Source: Adiantum capillus-veneris
Taxonomy: Eukaryota; Streptophyta; Polypodiopsida; Polypodiales; Pteridaceae
Length of the DNA: 64,000 nucleotides
Assembly (NCBI GenBank): GCA_014529385.2
Contig: CM043971.1
Span: 88,119,340 to 88,183,339, forward strand
Reading direction: 5' to 3'
The notes below the pieces were generated by a model that did not search any database, was not told the DNA's origin, and worked only from the letters and a program-made list of their open reading frames with translations. The translations under genes were made by a program, and so were the position numbers. Positions 1-11,744 of the stretch are shown here, in pieces. Positions within the stretch are counted from its first letter, which is position 1. Each line of letters starts with the position of its first letter.

Positions 1-397
1 TAGATACTGATAAACTTAAGTTTCGCCCACTTTTGGATTATGACCTATTGGTCCATCAGGACAGTATTCGAGATAGCTAGGGTTCAAATCTGGTGAGATT
101 AGACTTATAGGTAAGTATGTCCTAGTCAGAGGATGATGCCTAGTAAGTTTGATGTGATTCCGAGTTCATTGGACGTGTAAACGGTGTTGTGAGCGTTTAG
201 GGATAGAGTGGGTTGCATTCTACTAGGGTTAGTGATTGATGCATCATAAAAGTGCGTATGTGTAGATTGGTCTCAGTCTGACAAGCTAACGAGATTGCCT
301 ACGTGCACCTACGGGTTAGTCGTGTCATCGGATGATAAGTATGTTGTCTGTGTCGTGCTCGTGAGTATGAACAGGGGTATAGTTTTGCCCTAAAACA
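1..397 (+). repeat. OTA-1 5' LTR, 3' portion
   Basis: Direct repeat of 18527-18923 without any indel. It ends in CTAAAACA immediately before the primer binding site, which fixes the LTR boundary at 397. The missing 541 bases of this LTR lie upstream of the window. Confidence 0.93.
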
Positions 398-398
398 T

Positions 399-416
399 TG
401 GCGCTGCTGCCGGGGA
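399..416 (+). promoter_or_regulatory. OTA-1 primer binding site (tRNA-Asp type)
   Basis: TGGCGCTGCTGCCGGGGA starts two bases after the LTR. It agrees at 16 of 18 positions with the complement of the 3' end of plant tRNA-Asp (TGGCGCCGTTGCCGGGGA), the primer used by Athila-type elements. TRG-1 has the closer version at 53465-53482. Confidence 0.85.
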
Positions 417-1917
417 CACAAGACCTTAAGTAGGGAGATCTACGTCACTCGTGTGATGGTTAGCTTACTTTAGTCTTGACTAGAGAGAGCTTAAACTTTT
501 AGAACAAGATCCAGGATAGAGTATCCTGAGGTCTAGTGGATAGCTAGGAAGCCTGTGTCTTGCCGAAGGTTTGCGACTAGTTAGATTTAGTTAAATAGGA
601 TAATGTGGAGTTATGGTTTTTGGTTTTGAGTGCTTGTTATACTTGTGAAGAAATAGAGTAGAAAAACGCTATAAAACCACAAAAAACAAACAAAAAAAGA
701 AACAAGTGATTGTCATAAGGAAACACTAAGTGAACCTAAAAAGGCCAAGAAGAGATATAACCATTAGCCAAGGGTAAACTGACTGTGTCATGAGGTATGA
801 CTGATGTGCACAAGTTTAAGATGCAGTGTCATCAAATTTGCATCACTTCAAGTGCAATGGAGTTGTGAATTGTCAGAGAAAAGTGAAATTTGTGAAGTGC
901 TTGAGTTTGAGGTCAAAATAAGTCCAAACTTCACAAAACTTAGGGGATAGACTTATAAGGACACACGGAACAAGACTATGCAAAAACAGACAAAAAATTA
1001 AGTCCCCATTGCTCACTGCCTGGTCTATCGCAATAGATTGGTGAAGGTGGTGTTTGTCTAGCAACAAGCAAAAAACCCTTATACCACAAGCTTAACACAT
1101 CAATACAAGGGTACTCACAAAAATTGAGTGAATTTGAACACCAATTTTGACCCCAAAACTTCAAAACTGGTGTTTGGAGTCTGAATTCAGAGACAAGGGC
1201 AAGAAGTCTTTGACCAAATGTCCAAACAGTGCCAAAATTGGTCAATGCACTACACAAGGGGAGGCTAAACCAACTGTGGAGAAAACTTTGGAAAAAAGCT
1301 GAAAATGGAGAAAGTGCTCAGTCTATCGCGATAGACCAAGGAAATTTCTGCTGGGGAACTTTTCTTTCAAATTTTCCCTAGGGAGAGCTTTATCAAGGCC
1401 TAAATAGCAAACACACCAAAATTCAAGGCATTTAGATCACTGAAGGTCAAGTTGAGGGTCAGATAGAGAATCAAGCTCCGACTGAAATACTAAAATGGGA
1501 CCAAAACCCAACCCAAGTGTCCAAACTTCACAAAAATTGGGGGATAGGCTATAGAGGGTAACTAGAACTCAAGGGTAAAGTCACAATTTTGAATTGACTT
1601 GTGCCAGAGCAAACTGTCAGTCTATCGCGATAGACTAAGGAAGTAGTGAATCAGACACTTTTTGCAATTTGTGACTATACTGCTAGGACATACTCTCTAT
1701 ATAGATCCCAGCCGTCATTTCATAATTGAAATTGGACCACCAGAAGATTGACTAAGTGGTTGCTGTATATACTTGAAAGATTTTTTGGTAATTCAGGGAA
1801 AACACTTGTGAGCAGACTAACCATCCTTGTGTAGATCCCAGAAGGAGGTCATCACAAAGCTATACAGGAAGAAGGAGTCTAGGTAAGCTTTAAGTTTGCA
1901 ACAAAACTTTCATTCTT
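417..1917 (+). other. OTA-1 untranslated leader with diverged tandem repeats
   Basis: About 1.5 kb without a convincing ORF separates the primer site from the Gag start. From about 870 on it is made of diverged repeat units; phrases such as TCCAAACTTCACAAAA followed by GGGGATAG recur near 922 and 1520. Each unit holds a TCTATCGCGATAGA palindrome. ORFs read here on the minus strand look like chance. Confidence 0.7.
1023..1635. repeat. 5' array of palindromic ~299-bp repeats (3 palindromes)
   Basis: The 16-bp perfect palindrome GTCTATCGCGATAGAC occurs at 1321-1336 and 1620-1635, with a two-base variant at 1023-1038. Spacings are 298 and 299 bp. The sequence between palindromes is only weakly conserved, but the stretch around 1411-1435 (ACACACCAAAATTCAAGGCA) recurs at the same phase in the distant 3' array near 14311. 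Confidence 0.85.
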
Positions 1918-3891
1918 ATGTATTTAAGGTCAGGAGCCTTTGTTAAGTCGGGAGCTAAAAGTGTCAAAAGTGAAATTAGCACCATGTCCACAGAAGAGAG
2001 TGTAACTCAGACGAGACTAGACCCATTGGCACCAATCATTGAAGAGGGTAGTGATACTGACACTTCGTCGAAAAAGTCCTTCTTCATGATGGGGAGTCAA
2101 CAACCAGTAGGTTTCAACGGTGAAGGACCAATGCCAGGAGGGAGCACCTCCCTACATCCTTTATACGAAACCCATTTCACTATAATCTTCTTGGAAGGAA
2201 GTAACTTGAGGGGAGCCCTAGTCTATTCTGACTATCGGGGACGCAAGTGTATTTGTATTGAAGAAAGACCAGCTCAGAGACTAGAGATAATTCGAGTCTA
2301 CGATGATGGAGACAGATTCAGAGACGAAAAGGGAAACCACTATTTGATAGTGAGTAACCCTGAGGATTACAACAGATATGGGGATAACATGGCAAAAGGG
2401 AAAATGGTTTCAGAAACCCAAGAACCGCCTCCTAACATTGATCGACCTGGAGCGCTTTTTATGTATGATAAGAAAACAACCAGGGTCCCAACCTATAATG
2501 AGAATGTAGGGATTTACAAGCATGAAAGCGAGGGAATATTCTATTACTTTCGATGCAAGAAACCCTACCCAAATGAATTAAGCAAAGACAAGGTTCTTTA
2601 CTTATTTTCTTATGAAACTGCTATGGGGAAGGATATTGTTTTTGTTGACAGATACGGGCGAGAATACAAACGTATTCTCCCAGAAGAGGTTGAAAAGGAA
2701 ACAGTTCTAGGAGCATCGACCTATGGCCCCGACGAGGTACCAAGAGCCACCTACACCCCTAGCAAGTCGACTAATCCCTTTTCAGAAGAGTATGACATTA
2801 CCTCACATTCTACCCGACCACCGACGACCAACTACCAGGACCAACCAGCTATTTAGCCATCACTGCAGGCATGGCTTCGACAGAGTGCTACATTAGAACA
2901 AGACCGAACCCGAGAGGGTTATCAAATTGCACGAGGGTTAAGGGATTTACAAGAACCACCACTCTATGCACATTATCAAGGAGAGAGTAAGCCAAAGACT
3001 CAGGGGTTAACTGAGCTTGGAAGAACACCCCGAGAACGAGTTCGGAGAGATGAACCATCTCTCACGAGAACTGCTAGAAATTATGGATTAGGAGCACCAT
3101 TGGGAGAGGAACCTGGCCACTACAGGAGACCAGAGGAGGTATATCGACTAGGACGGGGAGATCCCATGATGAGATTTGGAGGCCATCGTAGAATTAGACC
3201 TTCTCAAGTGCAAAAATGGGTAAACAAGAAATATACGGGAAGCAGGGATCCAAGAGATCATGTAGCAGCCTTTGTGAGTGTAATTAGAGCTGAAGAGGTG
3301 CTAGACTTTCCTACCCAATTTGCAGGATTCAGTTTAACCTTAGAGGATGATGCGGCTACATGGTTTGACTCGGTGGAGCGAAGAGACTTTGAGTTTATGG
3401 AGGAAGTGTTTGACGAGTTTATCGAGGAATTCTCACAAAGGGGGATAGCTCATAATACAGTCTCGCAAATCCATAAATTCAAACAGAAAGATGGAGAGTC
3501 CGTGCAGAAGACAGCCCTCCGATTAAAAAGATATGTTAAGTTTTGTCCCGTGGAAGAACTGCCAACTCAGTCCAGACTTATGTTTATATTTATCCAAGGA
3601 CTAAGGAATGCAGATCTTCAAAAGGACTTACATATGAAAAGGAGCACTACGTTGAATGATTTAACCAAGGAAGCTCTATACCTTGTGGACAATTGTGCGG
3701 TCTACAAAGAGGGTGAGTTCAAGGATCTTGACGATGATTCTTCCTCACAACAAAGCGGAGGCAAGTTTGGTAAGACAACACTAAAGGGGGAAGTAGCGGT
3801 AAGCCAAGAGCAGCTTGTAGAGGAAGTGCTTAAAAAGATTAACTTGTATTCCAAACCACAAGCTAAACAACCAAAATGGTGTGCGATTTGA
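1918..3891 (+). pseudogene. gag: OTA-1 Gag, N-terminal and capsid part (one in-frame TAG)
   Basis: Gag packages the element RNA into cytoplasmic particles. The frame opens with M-Y-L-R-S-G, close to the M-N-L-R-S-G start of TRG-1 Gag. It runs 312 codons to a TAG at 2854-2856 and then continues in the same frame without indel, so I read it as one gene with a nonsense change (CAG to TAG would explain it). The capsid-type retrotransposon gag domain lies at about 3220-3690 (PRDHVAAF through ATWFDS to LTKEALYLVDN). The 1-312 part is acidic and matches no family I know. At 3885-3891 the frame runs into TGA because of one extra T compared with OTA-2, where the reading continues through a WCAIEQKW segment. 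Confidence 0.85.
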
Positions 3892-5398
3892 ACAAAAATG
3901 GACAAACCATGGGACGGAGGAGTGTTATTATAACAAGGGATATGTGAGAGAACGACCATATGCTCCGCAAGCTCAGGCGACATCTCCTCAAGTCCCACCG
4001 ATGCCTAGATATCAAACAGGCAACCTACCAGGACCTGTAGGCGTAGAAAGACCACAACCAGTGTTTGGACAACAACCACCTCTACCAGGATTACGACCAG
4101 TCGGCATAAGATACACACCCACAGTAACTGAGTCGGACGAGAAGGCTTTGGTACCTATGCATGCATACTACGACGAGCCCAATGGATATGCGGCGAACTC
4201 TGTCTATTATCCACCAAACAAACCCTCTACACCAGAACCATGGAGCATGATAGGAAATACAGGACCACCAACTGCTGCACAGGCAGTGGGAGAAGGACGA
4301 TATAGCCTGGATGAAAGAACACTGTTTTTCATAGCCAACGGAGGCATGAGCGGGCAAAGAATTGCACACCAACAAAGAGGAGCCCCAGGAGCACCTCAAC
4401 AGCCTAAAGGACCATGCTACAAGTGTGGAGGAGACCATTGGCTGAGGGACTGCCCTCATGATGAAATCATTAGGGTCAACGCATATTGCACGGAGTGTGG
4501 AATTACTCACTTGATCCCCGATTGCCCTAAAAACTCGAGGAAAGGAGAAAAAACTACCTTGAATATGCTGGGAGCGCTACCGTCCAGTGGAGGGTCAGAA
4601 AACGAAACTCCGATTCCTGTTAAGGTCTTGACGAGAGCCCAAGCAAGGAAAAATGACAATCAGCCCAAGAGTAACGATCAAAATCAAGAAGAAATCAAGA
4701 CTGACAAGTCTAGCGTCAGTCGTGATAATTCTTGGAAAGAACGAAGAGAGAAAATGAAAGCTAGACATGAGCGAAAACAAAAAGATGTAGAAGCTGAGCT
4801 AACGATAGCTCGAGAGCAACTTAAACAGCAAAGAGAGTCCGATTCTCTAAAATCAACGGAAGGACCAAAGAGTGCAAGCTCAGGAGGGTCAGTATTGGTA
4901 GATAAGATCAATGAACCCTTAGATGCAATCTTGCAAGCATATGAAGCAAGATTGAAGAACAGACAGACCCTAGAGCAAAGGTGGATGACATATCCATATC
5001 CAGAGATAGAAAAACAGAGACTAGAGATGTGCAAACAGCTGATTAAAACTGCACAAGCTTTACTGGAGCCTCCACCTATGGAAGCAGGAGATAGAGTAAT
5101 CAAACCACCAAACAATGAAACACCTCACAAAACCGAACAAAGGATACCCGACAAGATAGAAAACATTAAATCCTTGCCGGATGTAGAGGATGCAAAAGAC
5201 GTACCTAATAGCACTGATGAATCACTGAAAGATTTTCCACCATATTCCCCTATTGTGGAAGAAAATTGGCCTGAAGAGCTATGGGAAACGGTGGGAAAAG
5301 CTCAAGAAAAATATGAGACAAAAATAGTCGAGTCAGCGCCTTTCTCGGAGCTGAACTTGAATAAGACTCCATGGGATTTGGACGTTAAATCATTTTAA
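3881..5398 (+). pseudogene. gag: OTA-1 Gag C-terminal part with two zinc knuckles
   Basis: This continues Gag after the +1 frameshift at about 3888; the listed ATG is incidental. It starts in a Cys/His segment (WCAI..NHGTEEC) typical of plant Ty3 Gag, followed by a Pro/Gln-rich region. Two CX2CX3HX4C zinc knuckles follow, CYKCGGDHWLRDC at 4415-4453 and CTECGITHLIPDC at 4487-4525, which bind RNA. A charged, Lys/Glu-rich stretch (4640-4850) and a linker run on to a TAA at 5396-5398. The frame stays open past that stop straight into the protease, and OTA-2 has Gln at the matching place, so the TAA is best read as a CAA to TAA change inside one gag-pro-pol frame. Confidence 0.85.
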
Positions 5399-6724
5399 GG
5401 GGATAATGGTTCAGTTGCATCCGAAGATAGCAGACCACAATCTCTCAGAACTTTGCCATCATATATGGGGGACTATGAGGCAAGGTCAGAAATTCGAAGA
5501 GTACCTTCTCAGAGAATAGGCGGTTCGAATCAATTGGACACTAAAATCCTGACAGACTTGTTGACCACTCCGGTCAAGTGTACAATCACATTGGTAGAAT
5601 TGTTAAAAATTAGGCCAAGCATGTGGATGGAAGTGGGCAAATGTCTTGAAAAATTTGGCATAGGGACGCCTCTTAAGTTCTTCGAAACCGAGCTTAATGA
5701 CACAGAACTGAAGAAAGTCAACACTAGACCAGTGCCACTCAACAAGGTAGGAGAGTATTGTGAGGGTGAAGACGGCAACACGACCCTACCAGTTGAGTAT
5801 AATGGCATAGAGACTAAGGCAATACTTGATAGTGGAGCTGGCATTGCCATTGCGACCAAATTGCTATGGGAAAAATGGGAAAAACCAACAATACGAACAA
5901 CTAGAATGAAATTGCAACTGGCGGATGGGCACATAGAAAGGCCTATAGGATTGCTTGAGGCAATTGTGGTATCTTCCTGTGGCATAGAGTACGAACATAC
6001 CTTTGCCATAGTATATTTCGGCAAGAAGAATAATTATGAAATTATCCTTGGTAGGCCGTTCATGAGGCAACTCAAAATGGTGCAGGACTGGGGGTATGAT
6101 TATTTGTATCTAAGACATGCTGAAACTACTATACGCGTAAACATGAAAAATCATAGCTACCATGATGTCACGAGAACCCCTGTGGAAGAATTTGACTCAG
6201 CCACCATTAGTGGATCAGAAGTCCCAGCGTGGCTTTGTAAGAAAAAAGAGATATGGATGTGTGGAGCATCTCAATGTAGTGAATTTGACCACGATGAAAG
6301 GACACTAGAGAGGGTCTTGGAAGATGATGCCTATGTACGAGAACCTTTTCCTGAAGAGAAGCTCGAACCCCTAGAATGGTCTCAAATTTTGGCTACATTG
6401 GATGTATGCGTCAATGAAGTCACTCCCACCAAATTTTGTGATGAGAATGGCTACGATATCATACCATACTACATGTTGAGCAAAATTGTGGAGGAGGACG
6501 AGGACGAGGTAGATACTGAGAATATGAGGATCCATAAAACAGAAACGAAACTTGAGATTAAGATAGTGGGCTATGTGGACATCCCCACTAAAGAAATCAA
6601 GCAGGAAGGAGAAGAATTTTATGATTCTTCTGATCAAAGTGAAAACAAGGATAACGCGGATGACGAGAAGTCGAAAAATACAGAGGGAGACGACAATCAA
6701 GATCAAGACAATGAGGTCTTCTAA
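5399..6724 (+). pseudogene. pro: OTA-1 first aspartic protease (PR1) domain
   Basis: A retropepsin-like protease that would cut the Gag-Pol polyprotein as a dimer. The catalytic motif D-S-G-A-G is encoded at 5828-5842, after the conserved lead-in RPVPLNKVGEYCEGEDG. The second family landmark, ILGRPFMRQ, is at about 6046-6072. The same arrangement occurs in OTA-2 and TRG-1. After the domain comes an acidic linker ending at a TAA (6722-6724); reading in the same frame continues at once into a segment homologous to OTA-2 60646-61212, so the stop is a secondary lesion. No upstream start is needed because the domain is part of a polyprotein. Confidence 0.88.
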
Positions 6725-7660
6725 AATTTCCCAAACCAAAGTGAGAGACGCCAAGAAAGATACAAGAGTAAACGACACCACATCAGTACACCAACCAGGT
6801 TGAGACCCATGCCAAAGTTTAAGGGTAAGACACATTTCCTTATGAACATTCATGCTGTTGATTGTGCTAAGGATAAAGTGTCAGGAAGATTTCTTAAGGT
6901 TGCTGAAGACTCAAGATTTAAGTCCAGACTTTTGAAACCTAAGAAAACCAGCAAACCAAAAAAAAGAGTTGCAACAGAAAAACTGAATGTCTATGGTAGT
7001 CCAATTATGACGAAAATTGAACGGAAAACGAGATACAATGAGTTGAAACAAAAAATTAAAAATGTATGGACAACTGAAATGGAAAGTAGCGATGAAACGA
7101 ACGCTAGTGATGGGAGTACAAAGATAGATGTACCTCCTCACTATTGTAAGTACACCATTCAGGAAAGAAGATTGGTGGTTCAACAACCAATGAGGGAGCC
7201 TAAATCAAACGAGTCCTACGATGGGCCAGAGAACGCCAAGAAAATAGACTTAGCAGAGCCAGGAGAAAATCCTCGACCTGCTTACATTGCCACAGATCTA
7301 GGTCGAGAAGAAGAGGACGTACTGATCAAAACACTTAAGGAATTTTGAGATGTATTTGCATGGTCGTACAAAGATTTGAAGGGAGTGGATCCTAACATTT
7401 GTGAACAGTCAATCCCTCTGAAGTCTGATGCAAAGCCAAGCAAACAACGTCCCTACACGTATAATGAGACATTCGCCAAAAGGATAAAAGAGGAGATAGA
7501 CAAACTTATGGAGGCTGAATTTATTTATGAGATAGAACACACGGACTGGGTGTCCCCGATAGTGGTGGTACCCAAGAAAAATGGGAAATTACGAGTGTGT
7601 GTGAATCTCAAGAAGGTAAACACAGCAACAATAAGAGAACTACCCTCTTGCTATCACTGA
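6725..7660 (+). pseudogene. pol: OTA-1 Pol linker and RT N-terminus
   Basis: Continuation of the gag-pro-pol frame. The basic linker (KPKKRVATEKL) leads to the conserved block ESYDGPENAKKIDLAEPGE, present almost unchanged in OTA-2. A TGA at 7346-7348 interrupts the frame; OTA-2 has Lys there. The RT fingers begin in this ORF: KRIKEEIDKLMEAEFIYEIE, then SPIVVVPKKNGKLRVCVNLKKVN. At about 7640 two bases are missing relative to OTA-2, shifting the frame and ending the ORF at 7660. Confidence 0.88.
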
Positions 7661-7676
7661 ACACGTCCTGGAACGA

Positions 7677-9242
7677 GTGGCAGGCAAGCAAGCCTATAGC
7701 TTTATGGACGGATTCTCTGGTTATAACCAATTGGGGGTCAAACTAGAAGATCAATACAAAACAGCATTTGCAACAGAATGGGGCATATATGCGTTTAGGG
7801 TAATGCCATTTGGCTTGACCAATGCTCCAGCCACATTTCAGAGATTAATGACACACGCTTTTAAAGAATACTTACGAAAATTCTTGGATATTTACATGGA
7901 CGACTTGTGTGTCTATTCTCTATTGAGAGAAGACCATATAGATCATCTGAGAAAGGTATTCGAAAAATGCAGAACGTATAGGATTTGCCTCAACCCAGAA
8001 AAATGCGTATTCATGGTACGACAAGGTAAAATCTTAGGCCACATAGTGTCGGCTAATGGAATTACCAATGATGAAGACAAGGTAAAGGTGATCATAGAAT
8101 TGCCAAGACCAAACACTGTACGAGAGGTACAATCATTTATGGGACATTGTGGATACTACCGACGTTTTATCTACATGTATGCGATAATCGCAAAACCCTT
8201 GTATAGTCTAATCACGCTCTTCATTTGGACAAATGAATGTGAGGAGTCATTCCAAAAACTAAAAGATGCACTGGTATCTGCACCAATTCTAAAAGCACCA
8301 GATTGGTCAAAAATCTTCCATGTACATGTAGATGCTTCGGCATTTGCAATAGGCTGTATATTAGCACAACCAGATGAGGGAAAGACGGATTTTCCAATCA
8401 GTTATGCTAGTAGACAACTCAACACTACAGAAAAGAATTATACTACCATTGAAAGAGAAGGATTGGGTATGATATATGCTGTAAAGAAATTTCGGCATTA
8501 CTTACTCGTGAACAAATTCATATTCTTTGTGGATCATCGGGCACTCTTGTACTTGGTAAACAAACCTTGCAATACGGGACGAATTGTAAGATGGTTCAGT
8601 GTGTTGCTGGAGTTTGATTTTATGGTAGTAGTTAAGAAAAGAAAAACTCATCAAAGAGCAGACCACCTTTCTCGATTAATACATGGTGAAAAAGCTACCG
8701 GAGTAGATGATGATCTCCCAGACGCATACCTGTTTAATATAGAGATGGTACCGAAATGGTCAGAGCAAATTATTCCGTTGCTGACATATGGAATGAATCT
8801 TGACGACAAACACACAGTAGAAGACATTAGACAAGCACGAAATTACACAATGCTTGCGGGAAGAATGTACCATCATGGAAACGATGGGATTCTAAGGTTG
8901 TGTATAGGCCCAGAGGAGTACGAAGCGTATCTAGAGGAGACCCACACACAAACAGGGGGATTCCATAGAGGAAATCAAATGATGTATGAACAATTAAGAA
9001 GACTTGGAGTGTATTGGCCAGGAATGGCAGGCGATGTAGCAAATTACATCAAGAAATGCGACTTTTTCACATCCAATACCACTGTGGATTATGCCACATT
9101 ATACCAAGGAACAGTAGCACCTGCATGGAGTCATGATATTGTGGATTATTTGACTAATAAGGAGCTGCCAGGAGATTGGTCTAAAGCCAGACAAAAGGCT
9201 TTACAAATCGAAGTGAATAGGTATACCCTCATTAGTGACTGA
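7677..9242 (+). pseudogene. pol: OTA-1 RT, RNase H and first H2C2 zinc module
   Basis: Reverse transcriptase palm with catalytic Y-M-D-D (residues 73-76, 7893-7904), preceded by FMDGFSGYNQ and MPFGLTNAPATFQ. Gypsy-type RNase H follows with VDASAFAIG (Asp at 8331), the Glu in TIEREGLGMIYAVKK and FVDHRALL. A module starting at W-S (8757) then contains H-X6-H-X30-C-X2-F, an integrase-type zinc site whose last Cys is replaced by Phe. A second copy of this module starts at W-S at 9126 and runs into the next ORF. The TGA at 9240-9242 is in frame; OTA-2 has Gln there. Confidence 0.92.
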
Positions 9243-10814
9243 TTGTACAAAAGAGGAACTGATGACCAGCTGAGGTTAGTTCCTCATGAAAATGATTACT
9301 TTCCATTACTGGAACAGGCTCATGCAGGCATAGCAGGTGGTCATTTTTCAGCAGAGAGAATCGTAAAAATCATTATGGTTGCAGGTATATGGTGGCCGAC
9401 CATGATTCAAGATGTAGCAGAATTCGTGAAAAGGTGTGATGAATGTCAACGCACTAAGGTACTAGTTAAAAGAGACGAAATGCCTTTAAGACCAATGATG
9501 AGTGCTCGAGCATTCGCCAAATGGGGATTGGACTTTGTTGGTCCTATCACTCCACCAGCGTATCGTTCACAAGCACAATATATCATAGTGGCCACGGACT
9601 ACATGACCAAATGGGTGGAAGCAAAAGCCACAACGAAAGCAGACGCTAGAACCACGGCACAATTCTTATATGAATATGTGTTTACACGTTATGGCCTTCC
9701 AATCGAGCTGGTGAGTGATAGAGGGACACACTTTGTAAATGAAGTTATCCAACATCTCTTAAATGAGTTTATGGTAATTCATCGCAAATCTGCACCCTAT
9801 CATCCACAAGCCAATGGCCAAGCGGAAGCGACCAACAAAATATTGTGCACGGTTCTTACGAAACTGGTTAGTGAAACAAAAACAGATTGGGATCAGATGC
9901 TCTATTCGGCATTGTGGGCCTATCGAGTTGCATATAAAACAACACTCAATGCTACACCATTTAATATGGTATATGGGTTAAATGCAATATTGCCTATTGA
10001 CTTTTTAATCCCCACACTAAGGGTAGCAAAACAATTGGACTGGATGGGGCATGAACTTTCAGAACGGTTAGAGGACCTTGAAAAATTAGATGAGTTACGA
10101 CTCAATGTTGTAGCGGCCATCTATGCAAAAAAAAGACAACAGAAAGAGTTTTTTGACAAACATGTCAAGAACAAGAACTTTAAAACGGGCGACTATATCT
10201 TAGTATACACCCTTAAACAGCATGCCAAAAAGCTAAAGAAAAGGGGCATGGGGCCTTATTTGATCCAAGAAATATCGTCCAGCGGAGCAGTAAAAGTGTC
10301 GACACTAGATGGAAAAGAAATGCCGAACTGGATTAGTGGGTGTCGTTTAAAAAAAAATCATCTACCTTTAACACCGGAAATGTTGTTTCAACTGCATTAT
10401 GGAAAAACCTATAGACAGGAACAACAAAGAATTCAGGACCAGGCACAACAAGAAGCAAAGGAACGGATTGCTAAACGAAAGCAGTTTCTCAGGACAATAA
10501 GCATGGTCACCCCAATGATGATTGACGAATATCCTCTTTCAACATCCCAAACAATCGACGCGGATATACAAAGCGACGAATTAGAAAAGACCATGACAGA
10601 CCTTAGGGCTCAGGACGATAGCATCATCGACGACTTGGAAGATACATGGTGTAGTCCTTACATAAAAGCTTATGCAGGCACAAAACAAGTTGAAATCTAT
10701 GCATTACTTGACACTGGGGCAAAAATGAGTGTCATCAGCTTTGAGCTCTTTTCAGAAACTTGGACCAATGAAGACGATCCCAGAGACACACAAATTGAAA
10801 GTAGCATCGGGTGA
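9243..10814 (+). pseudogene. pol: OTA-1 integrase fused to a second aspartic protease (PR2)
   Basis: Integrase inserts the cDNA into the host genome. The second H2C2 zinc module has HAGIAGGH and CDECQRTK. The catalytic triad is intact as DD35E: Asp 9531-9533, Asp 9717-9719, Glu 9825-9827. A GPY/F-like module follows (GPYLIQEISSSGAVKV) and there is no chromodomain. The same ORF then continues for about 100 residues into YALLDTGAKMSVIS, a retropepsin-type active site with D-T-G-A at 10710-10721. No stop lies between integrase and PR2, so PR2 belongs to the Pol polyprotein. A frameshift inside PR2 ends the ORF at 10814. Confidence 0.9.
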
Positions 10815-11184
10815 TGAGGTGACCACGTTGTGGTCTATTATAATACCAATCAGAGTGCAGGCAGACCCATACACTACAAAATTCCATGTACTGCCACGAA
10901 GTAGGTCAGCAACTCCGTGTATCTTAGCAGTGTCATGGATGAAAGCTAACAGGGTATTCATTGATTTGGATACGAATGAGGCACTGTTCAGAAAGGAAAA
11001 CTTTTCAAACACCTTCTTATCATGTAACCAATTCATGTCAAGGAGGAAACAAAAGTTAATACAACCGCAAAAATCTGCCCAACAACAAACAAACAAACAA
11101 AGTTTACAAGTCCAGCAACGTCTTATCAAAAATCAGCAACCATGCAGGGAACCAGGCAAGTTTGGGTACGGCGTACAGAGCTGA
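10729..11184 (+). pseudogene. OTA-1 PR2 C-terminal half and Gln-rich tail
   Basis: After a frameshift near 10790, PR2 homology goes on in this frame: LKVASGDEVTTLWSIIIPIRV and CILAVSWMKANRVFIDLD, matching LKTLGWTILHIQI and MLGQPWQKEYNVQIDW in OTA-2. This is the region where retropepsins have a hydrophobic-hydrophobic-Gly segment; here it reads ILAVSW. A Gln/Lys-rich tail follows. The first codons before about 10790 are out of the original frame and should be ignored. Confidence 0.72.
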
Positions 11185-11708
11185 CCGAGGCACAATTACA
11201 TCAAAAGCGGAAATACAAAGTTTGGATAAGGCACGACAGCCTAATTCCTATAAAAAAAGAGTCAGAAGAACAGACAAAACACCGAAAACAAGCCCAACTT
11301 CAAAGAAACATAGTCAATCTGTCAAATACGCAACGGACTATATTGGTATGGCGGCCAAAATTGCCAATTCAAAACGAGCCAACAACACAAGAAGGGCGGA
11401 CAAAGATGACAATCGTGCAGCTATCTACAACTGTCAAGGTCAAGCAACATCATGCAAAGAGCACGAGGAAACAAACAGAATCCACAACAAAAACTACAAG
11501 GATGTATCAGACACAAGTCATCAAGGTAGAAAGAAAGAATGTTCAACCAGATACGACAATATCGACTTCAAAGGAACCACATACGCCAATTCAAAACCAG
11601 TGGAAAACAATCAAACAACGAGCGGCAGAGTTACAACTACTACTTGCAAAGAAAATCTGCCAGCCAATTCAAGATACCACAGGAAACCTCAACGACAAAT
11701 GCCAATAA
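11142..11708 (+). CDS. OTA-1 basic Trp-motif ORF behind PR2
   Basis: A 188-codon, very basic, Thr/Gln/Lys-rich frame, probably the shifted continuation of the Pol tail. It has three spaced Trp motifs: RQVWVRRTEL, YKVWIRHDSL and TILVWRPKLP. OTA-2 shows the same pattern behind its PR2 (RVWMRK, QIWIPKK, HIWIPKQ) and TRG-1 behind PR1 (KWVPK, RWIPK, IWVPK, VWVPK). I do not recognise a function; nucleic-acid binding is only a guess from charge. An overlapping 193-codon frame (11162-11743) is also open, and low-complexity composition may explain both. Confidence 0.5.
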   Translation: MQGTRQVWVRRTELTEAQLHQKRKYKVWIRHDSLIPIKKESEEQTKHRKQAQLQRNIVNLSNTQRTILVWRPKLPIQNEPTTQEGRTKMTIVQLSTTVKVKQHHAKSTRKQTESTTKTTRMYQTQVIKVERKNVQPDTTISTSKEPHTPIQNQWKTIKQRAAELQLLLAKKICQPIQDTTGNLNDKCQ

Positions 11709-11744
11709 GCGCATCGCTTATACCTTCCTCTTGCACCGCATAAA

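Noticed and set aside
873-1257. Minus-strand ORFs in the OTA-1 leader
   Set aside because: Short, in diverged repeats, with no family resemblance and opposite to the element.
2854-2856. TAG between Gag parts as a programmed readthrough codon
   Set aside because: The same element has many other isolated stops, so ordinary nonsense decay explains it; no readthrough context was evident.
3881-5398. Separate gene starting at the ATG at 3881
   Set aside because: Comparison with OTA-2 shows this is Gag continued after a one-base insertion; the ATG is incidental.
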